NCBI GenBank assembly: GCA_017936125.1
Contig: JAGBGE010000023.1
Span: 1 to 48,698, forward strand
DNA length: 48,698 bases
Origin: Clostridia bacterium
GTDB lineage: Bacteria > Bacillota_A > Clostridia > Oscillospirales > CAG-272
Direction of reading: 5' to 3'
The position numbers and the translations under genes are program-made. The stretch's first letter is position 1. The number at the start of each line of letters is the position of its first letter. A model generated the notes under the pieces. It saw only the letters and a list, made by a program, of their open reading frames with translations. It did not search any database and was not told the origin of the DNA. Of this stretch, positions 28,429 through 38,536 are shown piece after piece.

Positions 28429-28840
28429 TTTTTCATCCTTTCCTATTTCGATGCTACACCTATTATTGCCGAAAAAGGAAGGATTATTCAGCAAAAATTA
28501 CTCCACACTCTTTTAACATTGTTTCAACATCGCTTTTGCCGCGAAAAAATCTCCCTATCAACCGCATCACTCCGACTTTTCCTCGTTTTTGCCAAGATTT
28601 TTGTGCATAATGCATAAAAAATACTGTTAGTCAATCCGATTTTTTGACACCGAATCATACTTACAGAGAAAATTTTGTGTGCTACAATGTAATCACAAGG
28701 GAGGAGCGCCTCAGGCTTTTCCCAGCTTTCGTTTCCTACTAGCTTCGGGAAGAGAAGCTTATCAGGAATCTTCCACGAGGGCGAAATTTTGAGGAAAGTT
28801 TTAGAAAAGTTTGACAAAAACCAAAGGAGAGAAAAAACGA
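28429..28840. other. Gene-free stretch between divergent genes
   Basis: 412 bases. It holds the candidate spore promoter of the M23 gene (28461-28490) and, rightward, an extended -10 TGC-TACAAT (28683-28688) with a weak -35 near 28660-28665 for the gene at 28841. The remaining 28690-28820 appears to be a leader of about 140 bases with no convincing coding. The 129-codon minus frame 28524-28913 has no ribosome site or recognisable protein. Confidence 0.6.
28461..28490 (-). promoter_or_regulatory. Candidate sigma-G/F promoter of the SpoIIQ-like gene
   Basis: On the minus strand: TGAATA (28490-28485), a 17-base spacer, AATAATA (28467-28461). Sigma-G consensus is TGAATA-N17/18-CATACTA, so the -35 is perfect and the -10 matches 5 of 7. 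No Sigma-A promoter is apparent. Tentative. Confidence 0.4.
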
Positions 28841-29185
28841 ATGGCAGAACGCAGAATGATATCCAAAAGAGTGATTTTAACCGATAAATTTTCAAAAATG
28901 ACCGACAAGGCAAAGCTGCTTTACATAAATCTGATGCTCGAAGCAGACGACGACGGCTTCGTGTTCAATCCGCGCGCGGTTATGGGTATGTGCGGCGCGA
29001 ATATAAAAAGCTTTTTACAGCTGATAGAGAGGGATTACGTGCTTAGCTTCAACTCTGGCGCAGTGGTGATAACGCACTGGAATATGCAGAACCGCATCGA
29101 GAAGCGCAAGCGCACCCCGACCATCTACCGCGAGGAGCTAGAGTCACTGATCCTCGACGAGAACGGCGTCTACCAGTACCGCTGA
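28841..29185 (+). CDS. Phage replisome-organiser-like N-terminal domain protein
   Basis: 114 residues; AAAGGAG upstream of ATG 28841. MAERRMISKRVILTDKFSKMTDKAKLLYINLMLEADDDGFV...GAVVITHWNMQNRIEKRKRTPTIYREEL follows the pattern of the winged-helix N-terminal domain of phage replisome organiser/DnaD-like proteins (SKRVxxxDxF...LYxxLxxxADDDGF...VxxITHWxxxN). Those proteins are usually 200-300 residues; this one stops just after the DNA-binding domain. It stands alone with no other phage gene, so it is either a domesticated DNA-binding protein or a phage remnant. Confidence 0.75.
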   Translation: MAERRMISKRVILTDKFSKMTDKAKLLYINLMLEADDDGFVFNPRAVMGMCGANIKSFLQLIERDYVLSFNSGAVVITHWNMQNRIEKRKRTPTIYREELESLILDENGVYQYR

Positions 29186-29260
29186 TTTGCAGCAAAATCG
29201 CAGCACAGTATAGCCTAGTTAAGTCCAGTACAGTTTAGGCAAGGATAGGTCAGTATAGAA
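29186..29260 (+). pseudogene. Decayed 3' extension of the replisome-organiser-like gene
   Basis: After the stop, a frame reads AAQYSLVKSSTV before another stop. Short direct echoes (cagtatag, cagtacag, cagtatag) follow at about 216-base positions 29205-29256. Full-length phage relatives have repetitive S/K/I/V-rich linkers at this point, so this may be the scarred linker. Weak support. Confidence 0.35.
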
Positions 29261-29332
29261 ACCTACTACCAATAAATATTCATTCATTAAAGAAGCCCCG
29301 CAGGCGATGCAAAATAAATTTTACAAACGATA

Positions 29333-29361
29333 TTGACAATTTGCACAATTTATATTATAAT
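29333..29361 (+). promoter_or_regulatory. Promoter of the kinase-argS-yebC operon
   Basis: TTGACA (29333-29338), a 17-base spacer, TATAAT (29356-29361): perfect consensus. Confidence 0.9.
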
Positions 29362-29394
29362 AATTTAGTTAAAAATAAAACTGCGGAGGTAGGT

Positions 29395-30213
29395 ATGACA
29401 GAGAAGATTTCGCTTGCGGGCGATCTGGGCAGCGGTAAGAGCACCGTTTCGGATATTCTTATTTCCCGGCTTGGCGCGGAGTATTATTCCACGGGCGCGA
29501 TAGTGCGCTCGATAGCCGAAGGACGCGGTATGACGGTCACTGAACTGAATAAGTATATGGAAACGCATCCCGAGATCGACCACGAGATTGACGACGGCAT
29601 TGCCGCGCTCTCCGACCTGGACAAGTTCCTGATAATCGACTCGCGTATGGCGTGGCATTTCACGCGCGGTACCTTCAAGGTCTACCTTTCCTGCGATATC
29701 GAGACCAGCGCGCTGCGTATTATGAATGCCAACCGCAAGGGCGAGCATTCGGAAACGCTTGAGGAGACTATTGCCACTACCCGCGCCCGTCGCGAGAGCG
29801 AGAAGAAGCGCTATCTCGAGCAGTACGGAGTGAATATCAAGGACCTCTCGAACTACTCTCTTATAGTGGACACCTCGAACGCTACGCCCGAGGAGGTTGC
29901 CGAGTGCATTATTACTGCATTCGAGGCGTGGAAGGCTGACAAGTCCTACCGCCGTGTGTTCCTCACGCCCGTGAGGCTTAATTACCCCGAGCTTGAGCTT
30001 GACGGTGATATTATTTCGCCTATGCTTGCCAAAATTGCGGCAGGCGAGGAGATTGCGCCCGTCGAGGTATGCGAGAGGGACGGTGAGTTCTATCTCGTTG
30101 GCGGCTTCGAGTCGGCAATGGCTCACACGATGAGCTTTTCCACCTTTATCCCTGCGGTGCTGGTGGACAGAGAGCCCGAGGGCGAATACGTAAAAATGAA
30201 AGATTCTATCTGA
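29395..30213 (+). CDS. Cytidylate-kinase-like P-loop protein fused to a ParB-like domain
   Basis: 272 residues; GGAGGT 4 bases before ATG 29395. Residues 1-180 are a CMP-kinase-like P-loop fold: GDLGSGKST (9-17), YYSTGAIVRSIAEGRGM, an IIDSRM motif and an Arg-rich lid (TRARRESEKKRYLEQYG). Residues 187-265 (FLTPVRLNYPE...IAAGEEIAPVEVCERDGEFYLVGGFESAMAH) follow the ParB/sulfiredoxin-like pattern I-P-x-x-I...G...PV-x-V...DG-x-Y-x-LVDGHHR. The GHHR core is replaced by GGFES, so a nuclease/CTPase activity of that type is doubtful. The protein may phosphorylate a nucleotide or act as a regulator. It is 12 bases upstream of argS in one operon. Confidence 0.75.
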   Translation: MTEKISLAGDLGSGKSTVSDILISRLGAEYYSTGAIVRSIAEGRGMTVTELNKYMETHPEIDHEIDDGIAALSDLDKFLIIDSRMAWHFTRGTFKVYLSCDIETSALRIMNANRKGEHSETLEETIATTRARRESEKKRYLEQYGVNIKDLSNYSLIVDTSNATPEEVAECIITAFEAWKADKSYRRVFLTPVRLNYPELELDGDIISPMLAKIAAGEEIAPVEVCERDGEFYLVGGFESAMAHTMSFSTFIPAVLVDREPEGEYVKMKDSI

Positions 30214-30225
30214 AAGGTATTATAA

Positions 30226-31959
30226 ATGCTTACATTAAAGAAAAAAACAGCCGAGTATATAGCGACCGCCGCTGCGGCGAGCTTCGGTGATGGGCTTCTC
30301 TCGGCAGATGACGTTTTCACAATGCTCGAATATCCGCCCGACAGGACGATGGGCGATATTGCTTTGCCTTGCTTCCGTCTTTCCAAGGTTCTGCGCCGTT
30401 CTCCGGTGCAGATTGCCGAGGCGCTTGCAGCCGGCATCTCCTGCGAGGAATTTTCCTCTGTCAGCGCGGTGAACGGTTATCTTAACTTCAAGATTGACGG
30501 CACGGCATTCTCCCGCCGAGTAGTTGACGGAGTTCTTGCCGAGGGCGCAAGCTACGGCTCACCAAAGAACGGTGAGGGCAAGACGGTTGTTCTCGACTAC
30601 TCCTCGCCCAACGTGGCAAAGCCCTTCCATATCGGTCACCTCGGTACGACGGTTATCGGCCACTCACTCAAGCTTCTGCACGAGTTCGCAGGCTATAAGT
30701 GCGTCGGCATCAACTATCTTGGCGACTGGGGTACGCAGTTCGGTAAGCTTATCGTCGCGTATAAGAAGTGGGGCGACAAGGCGACCATAGAGCAGGGCGG
30801 AGTAGACGAGCTCGTTAAGCTCTACGTCAGAATAAATAACGAAATCAAGGCTGAGGAGGACTCGAACGAGGAGAAGAAATCTCCCCTCGCAGACGCTTCC
30901 CGCGCCGAGTTCAAGAAGCTCGAGGAGGGCAACGAGGAGAACCTTGCTCTCTGGCGCTGGTTCGTTGACGTCAGCCTTCTGGAGTATCAGAAAACCTACA
31001 AGCTTCTCGGCATAGAATTCGACTCCTACAAGGGCGAGTCCTTCTACACCGATAAGATGCCTGCCGAGGTTGAGAAGCTTCGCAATATGGGACTTCTCGA
31101 AATTGACGACGGCGCATCAATAGTTAATCTTGAAAAATGGAATATGCCGGTCTGCCTTATCTTAAAGCGTGACGGCTCGACTCTCTATCCCACCCGTGAT
31201 ATTGCCGCGGCAGTTTACCGCAAGGGCGAGTACAAGTTCGACAAGGCTATCTACGTCACGAGTGCGGCGCAGTCGCTTCACTTTGCGCAGTGGTTCAAGG
31301 TTGTTGAGCTTATGGGCTACGATTGGTATGACCAGCTTGTTCACGTTCCCTACGGTACGGTCAGCATCAACGGTGCGAAGCTTGCTACCAGAACGGGTAA
31401 CGTAATTCTTCTCAAGGACCTCTTTGCCGAGGCGATAGCGAGAGTTAAGGAAATCGCGCGCGAGAAGAATCCCGACGAGGCAAAATGCCAGGAAATCGCC
31501 GAGAAGGTTGGTGTTGGCGCGATAGTGTTCTACTATCTCTCTAACAACCGTATGCGTGACATCAACTTTATGATGGAGGACGCGCTCTCCTTCGACGGTA
31601 ACACAGGCCCTTACGCGCAGTACACCTACGCTCGTACCTGCTCGGTGCTTGAGAAGGCGGGTGCTGTCGGCGAAATGACCGATGCGGCTCTCTCCGAGCT
31701 TGAGTTTGAGCTTGCCAAGACCATATCGGTATTCCCCGAGCGTATCAACCAGGCTCTTGCCGATTACGAGCCCTCGGTGGTGACGAGATACATTCTCGAC
31801 CTTTGCGCAGCGTTCAACCGCTTCTACCACGAGTGCTCTATCGCAAACTGCGAGGACGAAAAGCTCCGCAGCAGTAGAATTGCTCTCACCAGAGCGACCA
31901 ACCAGGTGCTCCGCACCGCATTGCATCTTATCTGTATGCAGTCCCCCGAGAAAATTTAA
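30226..31959 (+). CDS. argS: Arginyl-tRNA synthetase
   Basis: 577 residues, class I synthetase. Residues 1-90 form the Add-1 domain. The catalytic domain has SSPNVAKPFHIGHLGTT (HIGH motif, about 125-140) and, in place of KMSKS, the KLATRTGN type motif near 385-392. The C-terminal anticodon-binding domain (about 455-577) contains YAQYTYARTCSVLEKAG. It charges tRNA-Arg in the cytoplasm. RBS AAAGGT. It is second in the operon, with yebC 15 bases downstream. Confidence 0.97.
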   Translation: MLTLKKKTAEYIATAAAASFGDGLLSADDVFTMLEYPPDRTMGDIALPCFRLSKVLRRSPVQIAEALAAGISCEEFSSVSAVNGYLNFKIDGTAFSRRVVDGVLAEGASYGSPKNGEGKTVVLDYSSPNVAKPFHIGHLGTTVIGHSLKLLHEFAGYKCVGINYLGDWGTQFGKLIVAYKKWGDKATIEQGGVDELVKLYVRINNEIKAEEDSNEEKKSPLADASRAEFKKLEEGNEENLALWRWFVDVSLLEYQKTYKLLGIEFDSYKGESFYTDKMPAEVEKLRNMGLLEIDDGASIVNLEKWNMPVCLILKRDGSTLYPTRDIAAAVYRKGEYKFDKAIYVTSAAQSLHFAQWFKVVELMGYDWYDQLVHVPYGTVSINGAKLATRTGNVILLKDLFAEAIARVKEIAREKNPDEAKCQEIAEKVGVGAIVFYYLSNNRMRDINFMMEDALSFDGNTGPYAQYTYARTCSVLEKAGAVGEMTDAALSELEFELAKTISVFPERINQALADYEPSVVTRYILDLCAAFNRFYHECSIANCEDEKLRSSRIALTRATNQVLRTALHLICMQSPEKI

Positions 31960-31974
31960 GTAGGAGATATAAAT

Positions 31975-32700
31975 ATGTCAGGACATTCTAAATGGAATAA
32001 TATCAAGCACAAAAAGGAAAAGGCAGACGCTGCCAAGGCGAAAATCTTTACCAAAATAGGCAAGGAAATGGCTGTTGCTATCAAGGCGGGCGGCCCCGAC
32101 CCTAACAACAACTCGCGTTTGCGCGACCTTATCGCAAAGGCGAAGGCAAACAACGTGCCTAACGATAACATTCAGCGTACTATCAAAAAGTTCACCGATA
32201 ACTCGGACATCAACTTCGAGGAAATCATCTACGAGGGCTACGGCCCCTCGGGCGTTGCGATTATCGTCGAGACCTCGACCGACAACCGTAACCGTACCGC
32301 AGGAAACGTGCGCGCGGCATTCTCTAAGTACGGTGGTAACCTCGGTCAGAACGGCTGCGTAGGCTATCTCTTTGAGGAGAAGGGCGTAATCAGCATCGTC
32401 GACGAGGACAACGAGATTGACGAGGACAAGATTATGGAGGACGCTCTCGAGTCTGGCGCGGAGGACATCAAGTGCGACGAGGGTGAGTACACCATCTACA
32501 CCGACCCTGCCGACCTCGACACCGTTCGTGACGCGATTATCGCGCTCGGCTACCACATCAACACTGCCGACCTTGCAAAAGTACCCTCTACCTACGTAGA
32601 GCTTGAGAGCGAGGAGGACGTCGCCAATATGGAGAAGATGCTCGACAAGTTTGATGAGGATGATGATGTGAATGCCGTCTATCACAACTGGGATATGTAA
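31975..32700 (+). CDS. yebC: YebC/PmpR family protein
   Basis: 241 residues, full length. The N-terminus SGHSKWNNIKHKKEKADAAKAKIFTKIGKE and the NNSRLRDLIAKAKANNVPNDNI stretch are diagnostic of YebC/TACO1. It was long annotated as a transcriptional regulator; recent work links YebC-type proteins to translation of difficult (proline-rich) sequences. The position after argS fits a translation role. RBS AGGAG. Confidence 0.96.
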   Translation: MSGHSKWNNIKHKKEKADAAKAKIFTKIGKEMAVAIKAGGPDPNNNSRLRDLIAKAKANNVPNDNIQRTIKKFTDNSDINFEEIIYEGYGPSGVAIIVETSTDNRNRTAGNVRAAFSKYGGNLGQNGCVGYLFEEKGVISIVDEDNEIDEDKIMEDALESGAEDIKCDEGEYTIYTDPADLDTVRDAIIALGYHINTADLAKVPSTYVELESEEDVANMEKMLDKFDEDDDVNAVYHNWDM

Positions 32701-32711
32701 AAATTGCGAAT

Positions 32712-33005
32712 TGCGTCAGAGTTTTGCATCTTGCCGTAGGTCACTACGGCTGGCGATACAAAATCCTCGCACTTCATCAATTTTCTTTTGCGGTATATTT
32801 TTGTAATAACTGCCACTCGCCACCGCTCGACGTATGAGAATACGCCTTCGGGTAACGAGTAACACTTATTCCTAAAAATCTACTCGCAAAAATGCGTGCG
32901 AAATATTTTTGTAATAAGAGTCGTTTGCTCCCACTCGCAGTAGTAGCGAAGCGGCGTGAGCGTGTAAGAAAACGATTAAGTATCGTTTTCCCGCGAGCGT
33001 GACCG
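32712..33005. repeat. Interspersed palindromic repeats, locus 1
   Basis: The stretch 32701-33034 has no gene. It holds at least three imperfect palindromes: 32729-32778 (ttttgcatcttgccgtag/ctacggctggcgatacaaaa), about 32800-32872 (aataactgccactcg/cgagtaacacttatt, loop with gtatgagaatac and cttcgggt), and a third from about 32900. Joining pieces such as cttttgcggtatatttttgtaataa match those at 38966-39193 (cttttgcgaaattattttgttaataa). The same loop parts (cgacgta...tacgccttcgg) occur at both loci. Confidence 0.75.
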
Positions 33006-33034
33006 AGCCGCAGCGAGACCCTCGACGCCCCCAA

Positions 33035-33064
33035 AAAAAGACGCAGAAAAATCTGCGTCTTTTT
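33035..33064 (+). terminator. Intrinsic terminator upstream of uvrB
   Basis: Perfect 13-bp stem aaaaagacgcaga/tctgcgtcttttt (33035-33047/33052-33064) with an aaaa loop. It would end the kinase-argS-yebC transcript after the repeat region. Confidence 0.85.
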
Positions 33065-33086
33065 GCGTTTTTATATGTAATTTTTC

Positions 33087-33115
33087 TTTACATTAATAAT
33101 ATTTTGTGATACAAT
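33087..33115 (+). promoter_or_regulatory. Promoter of the uvrB operon
   Basis: TTTACA (33087-33092), a 17-base spacer, TACAAT (33110-33115) preceded by TGA (extended -10). I see no clear LexA/SOS box of the Gram-positive GAAC-N4-GTTC type here. Confidence 0.7.
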
Positions 33116-33152
33116 GTATAATAGATAAATATACGCGAAAGGAGAAAAAGGA

Positions 33153-35114
33153 ATGACAGGGGGTAAATTTATACTCAAAAGTAATTTCGAGCCGACGGGT
33201 GATCAGCCTGAGGCGATTAAGGCGCTGACAGACGGTATTCTCGCGGGCGAGCGAGCGCAGACTCTGCTAGGTGTAACCGGCTCGGGCAAGACCTTTACTA
33301 TGGCTAACGTTATCGCCAACCTTAATAGGCCCACCCTCGTTCTTGCGCATAACAAGACGCTTGCGGCGCAGCTATGCACAGAGTTTCGCGCCTTTTTCCC
33401 CGATAACGCGGTAGAATACTTCGTTTCCTACTACGACTACTATCAGCCTGAGGCGTACATTCCCGGCAAGGATATGTATATTGAGAAGGATGCTATGGTC
33501 AATGACGAGATAGATATGCTCCGTCACAGCGCCACGAGTGCGCTCTTTGAGAGGCGCGACGTAATAATCGTCGCCTCGGTTTCCTGTATATACACGCTCG
33601 GTGACCCTCTGGAGTATCAGAATCTGCTCGTTTCGGTGAGAGAGGGGCAGGAGATGTCGCGCGACGAGCTTATCCGCCGCCTTGTTTCAATTAGCTACGA
33701 GCGCAACGACGTCAACTTCGTGCGTAACAAATTCCGTGTGCGCGGTGACGTTGTCGAGGTATTTCCAGCGTCGAGAAACGACAGCGCTATCAGGATAGAA
33801 TTCTTCGGTGACGAGGTGGACAGAATTTCGCGTGTCAACCCACTCACAGGCGAGATAACCGAGCATCTCTCCTACGTTGCGATATTTCCCGCAACGCACT
33901 ACGCCGTATCCGACGAGCGTCGTGAGGCGGCACTCCTTGAGATTGAGGAGGAGATGCGCGAGCGAGTGGAGTACTTCAAGTCGGAGCACAAGCTCATTGA
34001 GGCGCAGCGCATCGAGGAGCGCACGAAATACGACCTCGAGATGCTCCGTGAGGTTGGCTTCTGTTCGGGAGTAGAGAACTATTCGCGCGTTCTCGCAGGC
34101 AGACCTAAAGGCTCGACTCCGCACACTCTGCTCGACTATTTTCCAAAGGATTTCATATTATTCGTCGATGAGTCGCACGTGACTCTGCCGCAGGTCAGAG
34201 GTATGTCGGGCGGCGACTTCGCGAGAAAGAAGAATCTCGTCGAGTACGGCTTCCGTCTGCCGTCGGCATTTGACAACCGTCCTCTTTTCTTCGAGGAATT
34301 TGAGGAGAAGATAGGTCAGGTTATCTTCGTCAGCGCAACCCCCGGCCCATACGAAAATGCCGAGTCATCAAGCACGGTTGAGCAGCTTATTCGCCCGACC
34401 GGACTCATAGACCCCGAGATTACCGTTCGTCCCGTAGAGGGACAGGTTGACGACCTTATAGGTGAGATCCGCACTACCGTCGCACGCGGAGAAAAGGTGC
34501 TGGTAACCACTATGACCAAGAATATGGCAGAGGACCTCACCGAGTATCTCTCGACTCACGGCATCAAGGTCAAATATATTCACCACCAGGTTGAAACTAT
34601 GGAGCGTATGGAGATTATCCGTGATTTGCGTCTTGGCGAGTTTGACGTGCTCGTGGGCATCAATCTCTTACGAGAGGGACTTGATATCCCCGAGGTATCG
34701 CTCGTTGCGATACTCGACGCCGACAAGGAGGGCTTCCTGCGTAGCGAGACCTCGCTTATACAGACTGTCGGAAGAGCCGCGCGAAACGTCAACGGCCACG
34801 TAATTATGTATGCCGACCGTATCACAGGCTCGATGCGCGCGGCGATAGACGAGACCAACCGCCGCCGCGAGATTCAAAAGAAGTATAATGACGAGCACGG
34901 CATCACTCCCGAGAGCGTCAGAAAGGCGGTAGCCGACGTTATTGAGATAGGCAGAAAGGCGAAGCCCGAGAAGGATAAGAAGCTCACCAGACTCGAGCGC
35001 GAGCGTATGATAGAGCAGCTGACCGCCGAGATGCGCGAGGCAGCACGGACGCTTGAATTTGAAAAGGCGGCGTATATCCGTGACAGAATTAAGGAACTTA
35101 AAAACTCGAAATAA
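33153..35114 (+). CDS. uvrB: Excinuclease ABC subunit B
   Basis: 653 residues, RBS AAAGGAG. Walker A GVTGSGKT (about 40-47), the [12 protein letters not shown] beta-hairpin that clamps the DNA strand, DESH Walker B, helicase motif VGRAARN, and the C-terminal UVR motif ([18 protein letters not shown]) that contacts UvrC. It verifies damage in nucleotide-excision repair with UvrA. uvrA follows 18 bases later; uvrC is not in the window. Confidence 0.98.
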   Translation: MTGGKFILKSNFEPTGDQPEAIKALTDGILAGERAQTLLGVTGSGKTFTMANVIANLNRPTLVLAHNKTLAAQLCTEFRAFFPDNAVEYFVSYYDYYQPEAYIPGKDMYIEKDAMVNDEIDMLRHSATSALFERRDVIIVASVSCIYTLGDPLEYQNLLVSVREGQEMSRDELIRRLVSISYERNDVNFVRNKFRVRGDVVEVFPASRNDSAIRIEFFGDEVDRISRVNPLTGEITEHLSYVAIFPATHYAVSDERREAALLEIEEEMRERVEYFKSEHKLIEAQRIEERTKYDLEMLREVGFCSGVENYSRVLAGRPKGSTPHTLLDYFPKDFILFVDESHVTLPQVRGMSGGDFARKKNLVEYGFRLPSAFDNRPLFFEEFEEKIGQVIFVSATPGPYENAESSSTVEQLIRPTGLIDPEITVRPVEGQVDDLIGEIRTTVARGEKVLVTTMTKNMAEDLTEYLSTHGIKVKYIHHQVETMERMEIIRDLRLGEFDVLVGINLLREGLDIPEVSLVAILDADKEGFLRSETSLIQTVGRAARNVNGHVIMYADRITGSMRAAIDETNRRREIQKKYNDEHGITPESVRKAVADVIEIGRKAKPEKDKKLTRLERERMIEQLTAEMREAARTLEFEKAAYIRDRIKELKNSK

Positions 35115-35132
35115 AAGGAAAAAGTACGCAAA

Positions 35133-37955
35133 ATGTCAAGAAATATTGTCATTAAAGGTGCAAAAGTTAATAATCTGAAGAATATAGACGTCACGATTCC
35201 GCGTGATAAGCTCGTCGTTCTGACAGGCCTTTCGGGCAGCGGAAAGTCCTCGCTTGCGTTCGACACGCTCTATGCCGAGGGGCACAGGCGATTCGTTGAG
35301 AGCCTCTCGTCGTATGCGAGAATGTTCATCGGGCAGATGGACAAGCCCGAGGTGGATCTTATTGAGGGACTCTCTCCGTCGATTTCCATAGACCAGAAAA
35401 CCACCTCGAAGAACCCTCGCTCGACGGTAGGCACCGTCACCGAGATATACGACTATCTCAGGCTTCTCTACGCGAGAGTCGGCATTCCGCACTGTCCCGT
35501 CTGCGGCAAGGAAATCAAGCAGCAGACGCTCGACCAGATAGTAGAGCGCATTCTCTCTCTCCCCGAGGGCACGCGCTTTATGGTGCTTGCCCCTGTTGTC
35601 AGAGCGCAAAAGGGTATGCACGAGAAGGTCTTTGCCGACGCGCGCAAAAGCGGCTTTGCCAGAGTGCGAGTTGACGGAAATATGTACGATCTCTCCGAGG
35701 AAATCAGCCTCGATAAAAACCTTAAGCACAGTATAGATATAATAGTCGACCGACTCGTTATCCGAGGCGATATTCGCTCTCGTCTTTCCGACTCGGTTGA
35801 GAGCGCTCTGCACGTTGCGGATGGCAGAGTCAATATTCTCGTCGTGGAGCGTGACGGCAGCGAGGGCGAGGAGATGGAATTCTCGCAGAAATACGCCTGC
35901 GAGGAGCACGGCATCAGCTTCCCCGAGCTTGAGCCGAGAATGTTCTCCTTCAACAACCCGATTGGCGCCTGCCCCGAGTGCGCGGGCATCGGTAATATGC
36001 AGCGGGTTTCGGTCACAAAGCTGATACCTAACAAGTCCCTTTCGCTCCGTGACGGCGGTATTGCCGTCAACGGCTTCAAGACGCTCACCGAGGACTCCTG
36101 GACAGGTCCGCTTATCGCCGCTGTCGGCGAGGACTACGGCTTCACGCTTGATATGCCGCTTTCCGACTTTACCGACGAGCAGATGCGTATTCTGATGTAC
36201 GGCACGAGCAGGAAATATTCGGTCGTCAGATACTTTGGCGGTCAGGGCAGAGAGCAGCTCGCCCCCTTCGACGGCATCGTTGGAATGATAGAGAAGCGTA
36301 TGAAAATGATGGGCGGTGACTACTACCAGCAGTTCGTCGAGGAGATAGACTGCCCGAAATGCCGCGGCAGACGACTCTCGGATATGGTTCTCGGCGTGAC
36401 CGTCGGCGGACTTAATATCGACGAAATCTGTCGTCTTTCGGTCGAGAAAATGCTCGAATTCGTGGAGAATCTCAGCTTAACCGAGAGCGAGGCGAAGATA
36501 GCAAAGGAAGTATTAAAGGAAATCAAGGCTCGCCTTAATTTCCTCGTCAGAGTAGGACTCGAGTATCTGAATCTTGCGAGAACGGCAGGCACGCTCTCGG
36601 GCGGAGAGGCGCAGAGAATACGCCTTGCGACGCAGATTGGCTCGTCGCTCACTGGCGTGCTTTATATACTCGACGAGCCGAGCATCGGCTTGCATCAGCG
36701 CGATAACGGCAAGCTCATCGGCACGCTCAAAAATCTGCGTGACCTCGGCAACAGCGTTATAGTCGTCGAGCACGACGAGGACACTATGCGTGAGGCTGAC
36801 TTTATCGTTGACGTCGGTCCAGGCGCAGGTATTCACGGCGGTGAGATAGTCGCTACGGGCACGCCCGACGAGGTTGCGAGGTGCGCGGAGTCTATCACCG
36901 GACAGTACCTCTCGGGCAAGAAGAAAATTGCCGTTCCTACCGAAAGACGAGCAGGCAACGGTGAGTATCTGCACATCATCGGCGCAAGGGAAAACAACCT
37001 CAAGAATATTAACGTGGACATTCCTCTCGGCACGTTTACCGCGGTTACGGGCGTGTCGGGCAGCGGAAAATCCTCGCTTATCAACGCAATTTTATACAGA
37101 ACTCTTGCCCGCGACCTCAACCGCGCGATAACCTATCCCGGTAAGGTGGATAAAATCACGGGACTTGAGCATCTCGACAAGGTTATAGCGATAGACCAGA
37201 GCCCGATAGGCAGAACTCCTCGCTCTAACCCTGCGACCTACACAGGACTTTTTACGGATATCAGAAATCTTTTTGCCTCGACGAGAGACGCCAAGGCGAA
37301 GGGCTACGGCCCGGGAAGATTCTCGTTCAACGTGCGCGGCGGCAGATGCGAAGCCTGCGAGGGCGACGGTGTGAAGTGCATAGAGATGAACTTCCTGCCC
37401 GACGTTTACGTCAAGTGCGACGTCTGCAAGGGTATGCGCTACAACCGTGATACGCTCGACGTGAAATATAAGGGCAAGAATATATACGACGTTCTCGAGA
37501 TGTCGGTAGAGGAGGGAATTTCCTTCTTTGACGGACTTCCCGCGCTCCAGCGCAAGCTGACCACGCTCTTTGACGTCGGACTCGGATATATCAAGATAGG
37601 TCAGTCCTCGACCACTCTCTCGGGCGGTGAAGCGCAGAGAGTCAAGCTCGCGACCGAGCTCGCCAAGCGCTCGACGGGCAAGACGATTTACATTCTCGAC
37701 GAGCCTACCACAGGTCTGCACACCGAGGACGTGGCGAAGCTTATCAGCATTCTCCAGCGACTTGCTGACGGCGGAAATACGCTAGTGGTTATCGAGCATA
37801 ACCTCGACCTCATCAAGACTGCCGATTATATAATCGACCTCGGTCCCGAGGGCGGTGACGGCGGTGGAACGCTAGTTGCGGCAGGCACACCCGAGCAGGT
37901 CGCCGAGTGCGAGGCATCTCACACAGGCAGATTCCTGCGTGAAAAATTAAAATAA
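35133..37955 (+). CDS. uvrA: Excinuclease ABC subunit A
   Basis: 940 residues. Two ABC ATPase modules: Walker [10 protein letters not shown] (about 32-40) and GVSGSGKSS (about 636-644), and two LSGGEAQR signatures. Zinc sites include CPVC/CPEC pairs (the first sometimes lost in other species) and CEAC...CDVC in the second half. [17 protein letters not shown] is typical. As a dimer it finds DNA lesions and loads UvrB. RBS AAGGAAAAA. Followed by nrdG without terminator. Confidence 0.98.
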   Translation: MSRNIVIKGAKVNNLKNIDVTIPRDKLVVLTGLSGSGKSSLAFDTLYAEGHRRFVESLSSYARMFIGQMDKPEVDLIEGLSPSISIDQKTTSKNPRSTVGTVTEIYDYLRLLYARVGIPHCPVCGKEIKQQTLDQIVERILSLPEGTRFMVLAPVVRAQKGMHEKVFADARKSGFARVRVDGNMYDLSEEISLDKNLKHSIDIIVDRLVIRGDIRSRLSDSVESALHVADGRVNILVVERDGSEGEEMEFSQKYACEEHGISFPELEPRMFSFNNPIGACPECAGIGNMQRVSVTKLIPNKSLSLRDGGIAVNGFKTLTEDSWTGPLIAAVGEDYGFTLDMPLSDFTDEQMRILMYGTSRKYSVVRYFGGQGREQLAPFDGIVGMIEKRMKMMGGDYYQQFVEEIDCPKCRGRRLSDMVLGVTVGGLNIDEICRLSVEKMLEFVENLSLTESEAKIAKEVLKEIKARLNFLVRVGLEYLNLARTAGTLSGGEAQRIRLATQIGSSLTGVLYILDEPSIGLHQRDNGKLIGTLKNLRDLGNSVIVVEHDEDTMREADFIVDVGPGAGIHGGEIVATGTPDEVARCAESITGQYLSGKKKIAVPTERRAGNGEYLHIIGARENNLKNINVDIPLGTFTAVTGVSGSGKSSLINAILYRTLARDLNRAITYPGKVDKITGLEHLDKVIAIDQSPIGRTPRSNPATYTGLFTDIRNLFASTRDAKAKGYGPGRFSFNVRGGRCEACEGDGVKCIEMNFLPDVYVKCDVCKGMRYNRDTLDVKYKGKNIYDVLEMSVEEGISFFDGLPALQRKLTTLFDVGLGYIKIGQSSTTLSGGEAQRVKLATELAKRSTGKTIYILDEPTTGLHTEDVAKLISILQRLADGGNTLVVIEHNLDLIKTADYIIDLGPEGGDGGGTLVAAGTPEQVAECEASHTGRFLREKLK

Positions 37956-37981
37956 TTTTGCATTTTGCATTTAAGGAGAAT

Positions 37982-38536
37982 ATGCATTACGGAGCAATAA
38001 AGAAATGCGACATCGCCAACGGAGAGGGCGTCAGAACGACACTCTTCGTCAGCGGCTGCCGCAATAGATGTAAGGGCTGCTTCCAGCGGGAAACCTGGGC
38101 TTTCGATTACGGAAATCTCTTCACACCCGAGGTGGCAGAGGAAATATTTTCGAGCCTTGAGAACCCAAGTATAAGAGGATTAACCATTCTCGGCGGCGAG
38201 CCGATGGAGCCTGAAAATCAAGCCGAGCTTCTCCCGTTTCTTCGCGAGGCGAAGCGACGCTTTCCGAATAAAACCGTCTGGCTATACACGGGCAATCTCT
38301 ACGAGGAATTGACCGGAGAGCACCCGAAGCATTTGCCGATAACCGACGAGCTTCTCTCACTCGTGGATATCCTCGTAGACGGCAGATTTATTGAAGAGGA
38401 AAAGCGCCTCGGCTTACGCTTTCGAGGCTCGGCAAATCAGCGCGTGATTGATATGAACGAAACGAGAAAATCTGGCAAAATCACGATTTGGTCAGGCTGT
38501 GCGCTTGACAAAACTTATCTAGGAGAAACAAAATGA
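37982..38536 (+). CDS. nrdG: Anaerobic ribonucleotide reductase activating protein
   Basis: 184 residues from ATG 37982 (AAGGAG 3 bases before); an upstream in-frame ATG lies before the ribosome site. Radical SAM motif CRNRCKGC (Cx3CxxC, about 25-32), GGEP (about 72-75) and a C-terminus typical of NrdG. It makes the glycyl radical on NrdD, so deoxynucleotides can be made without oxygen. nrdD is not nearby. The coupling to dut (ATGA overlap) and uvrBA groups nucleotide supply and repair genes. Confidence 0.93.
   Translation: MHYGAIKKCDIANGEGVRTTLFVSGCRNRCKGCFQRETWAFDYGNLFTPEVAEEIFSSLENPSIRGLTILGGEPMEPENQAELLPFLREAKRRFPNKTVWLYTGNLYEELTGEHPKHLPITDELLSLVDILVDGRFIEEEKRLGLRFRGSANQRVIDMNETRKSGKITIWSGCALDKTYLGETK

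Noticed and set aside
28524..28913. Possible minus-strand membrane protein in the gap before the replisome-organiser-like gene
   Set aside because: Low-complexity Phe/Leu/Ser sequence from A-rich DNA, no ribosome site, and it overlaps the start of the better-supported plus-strand gene.
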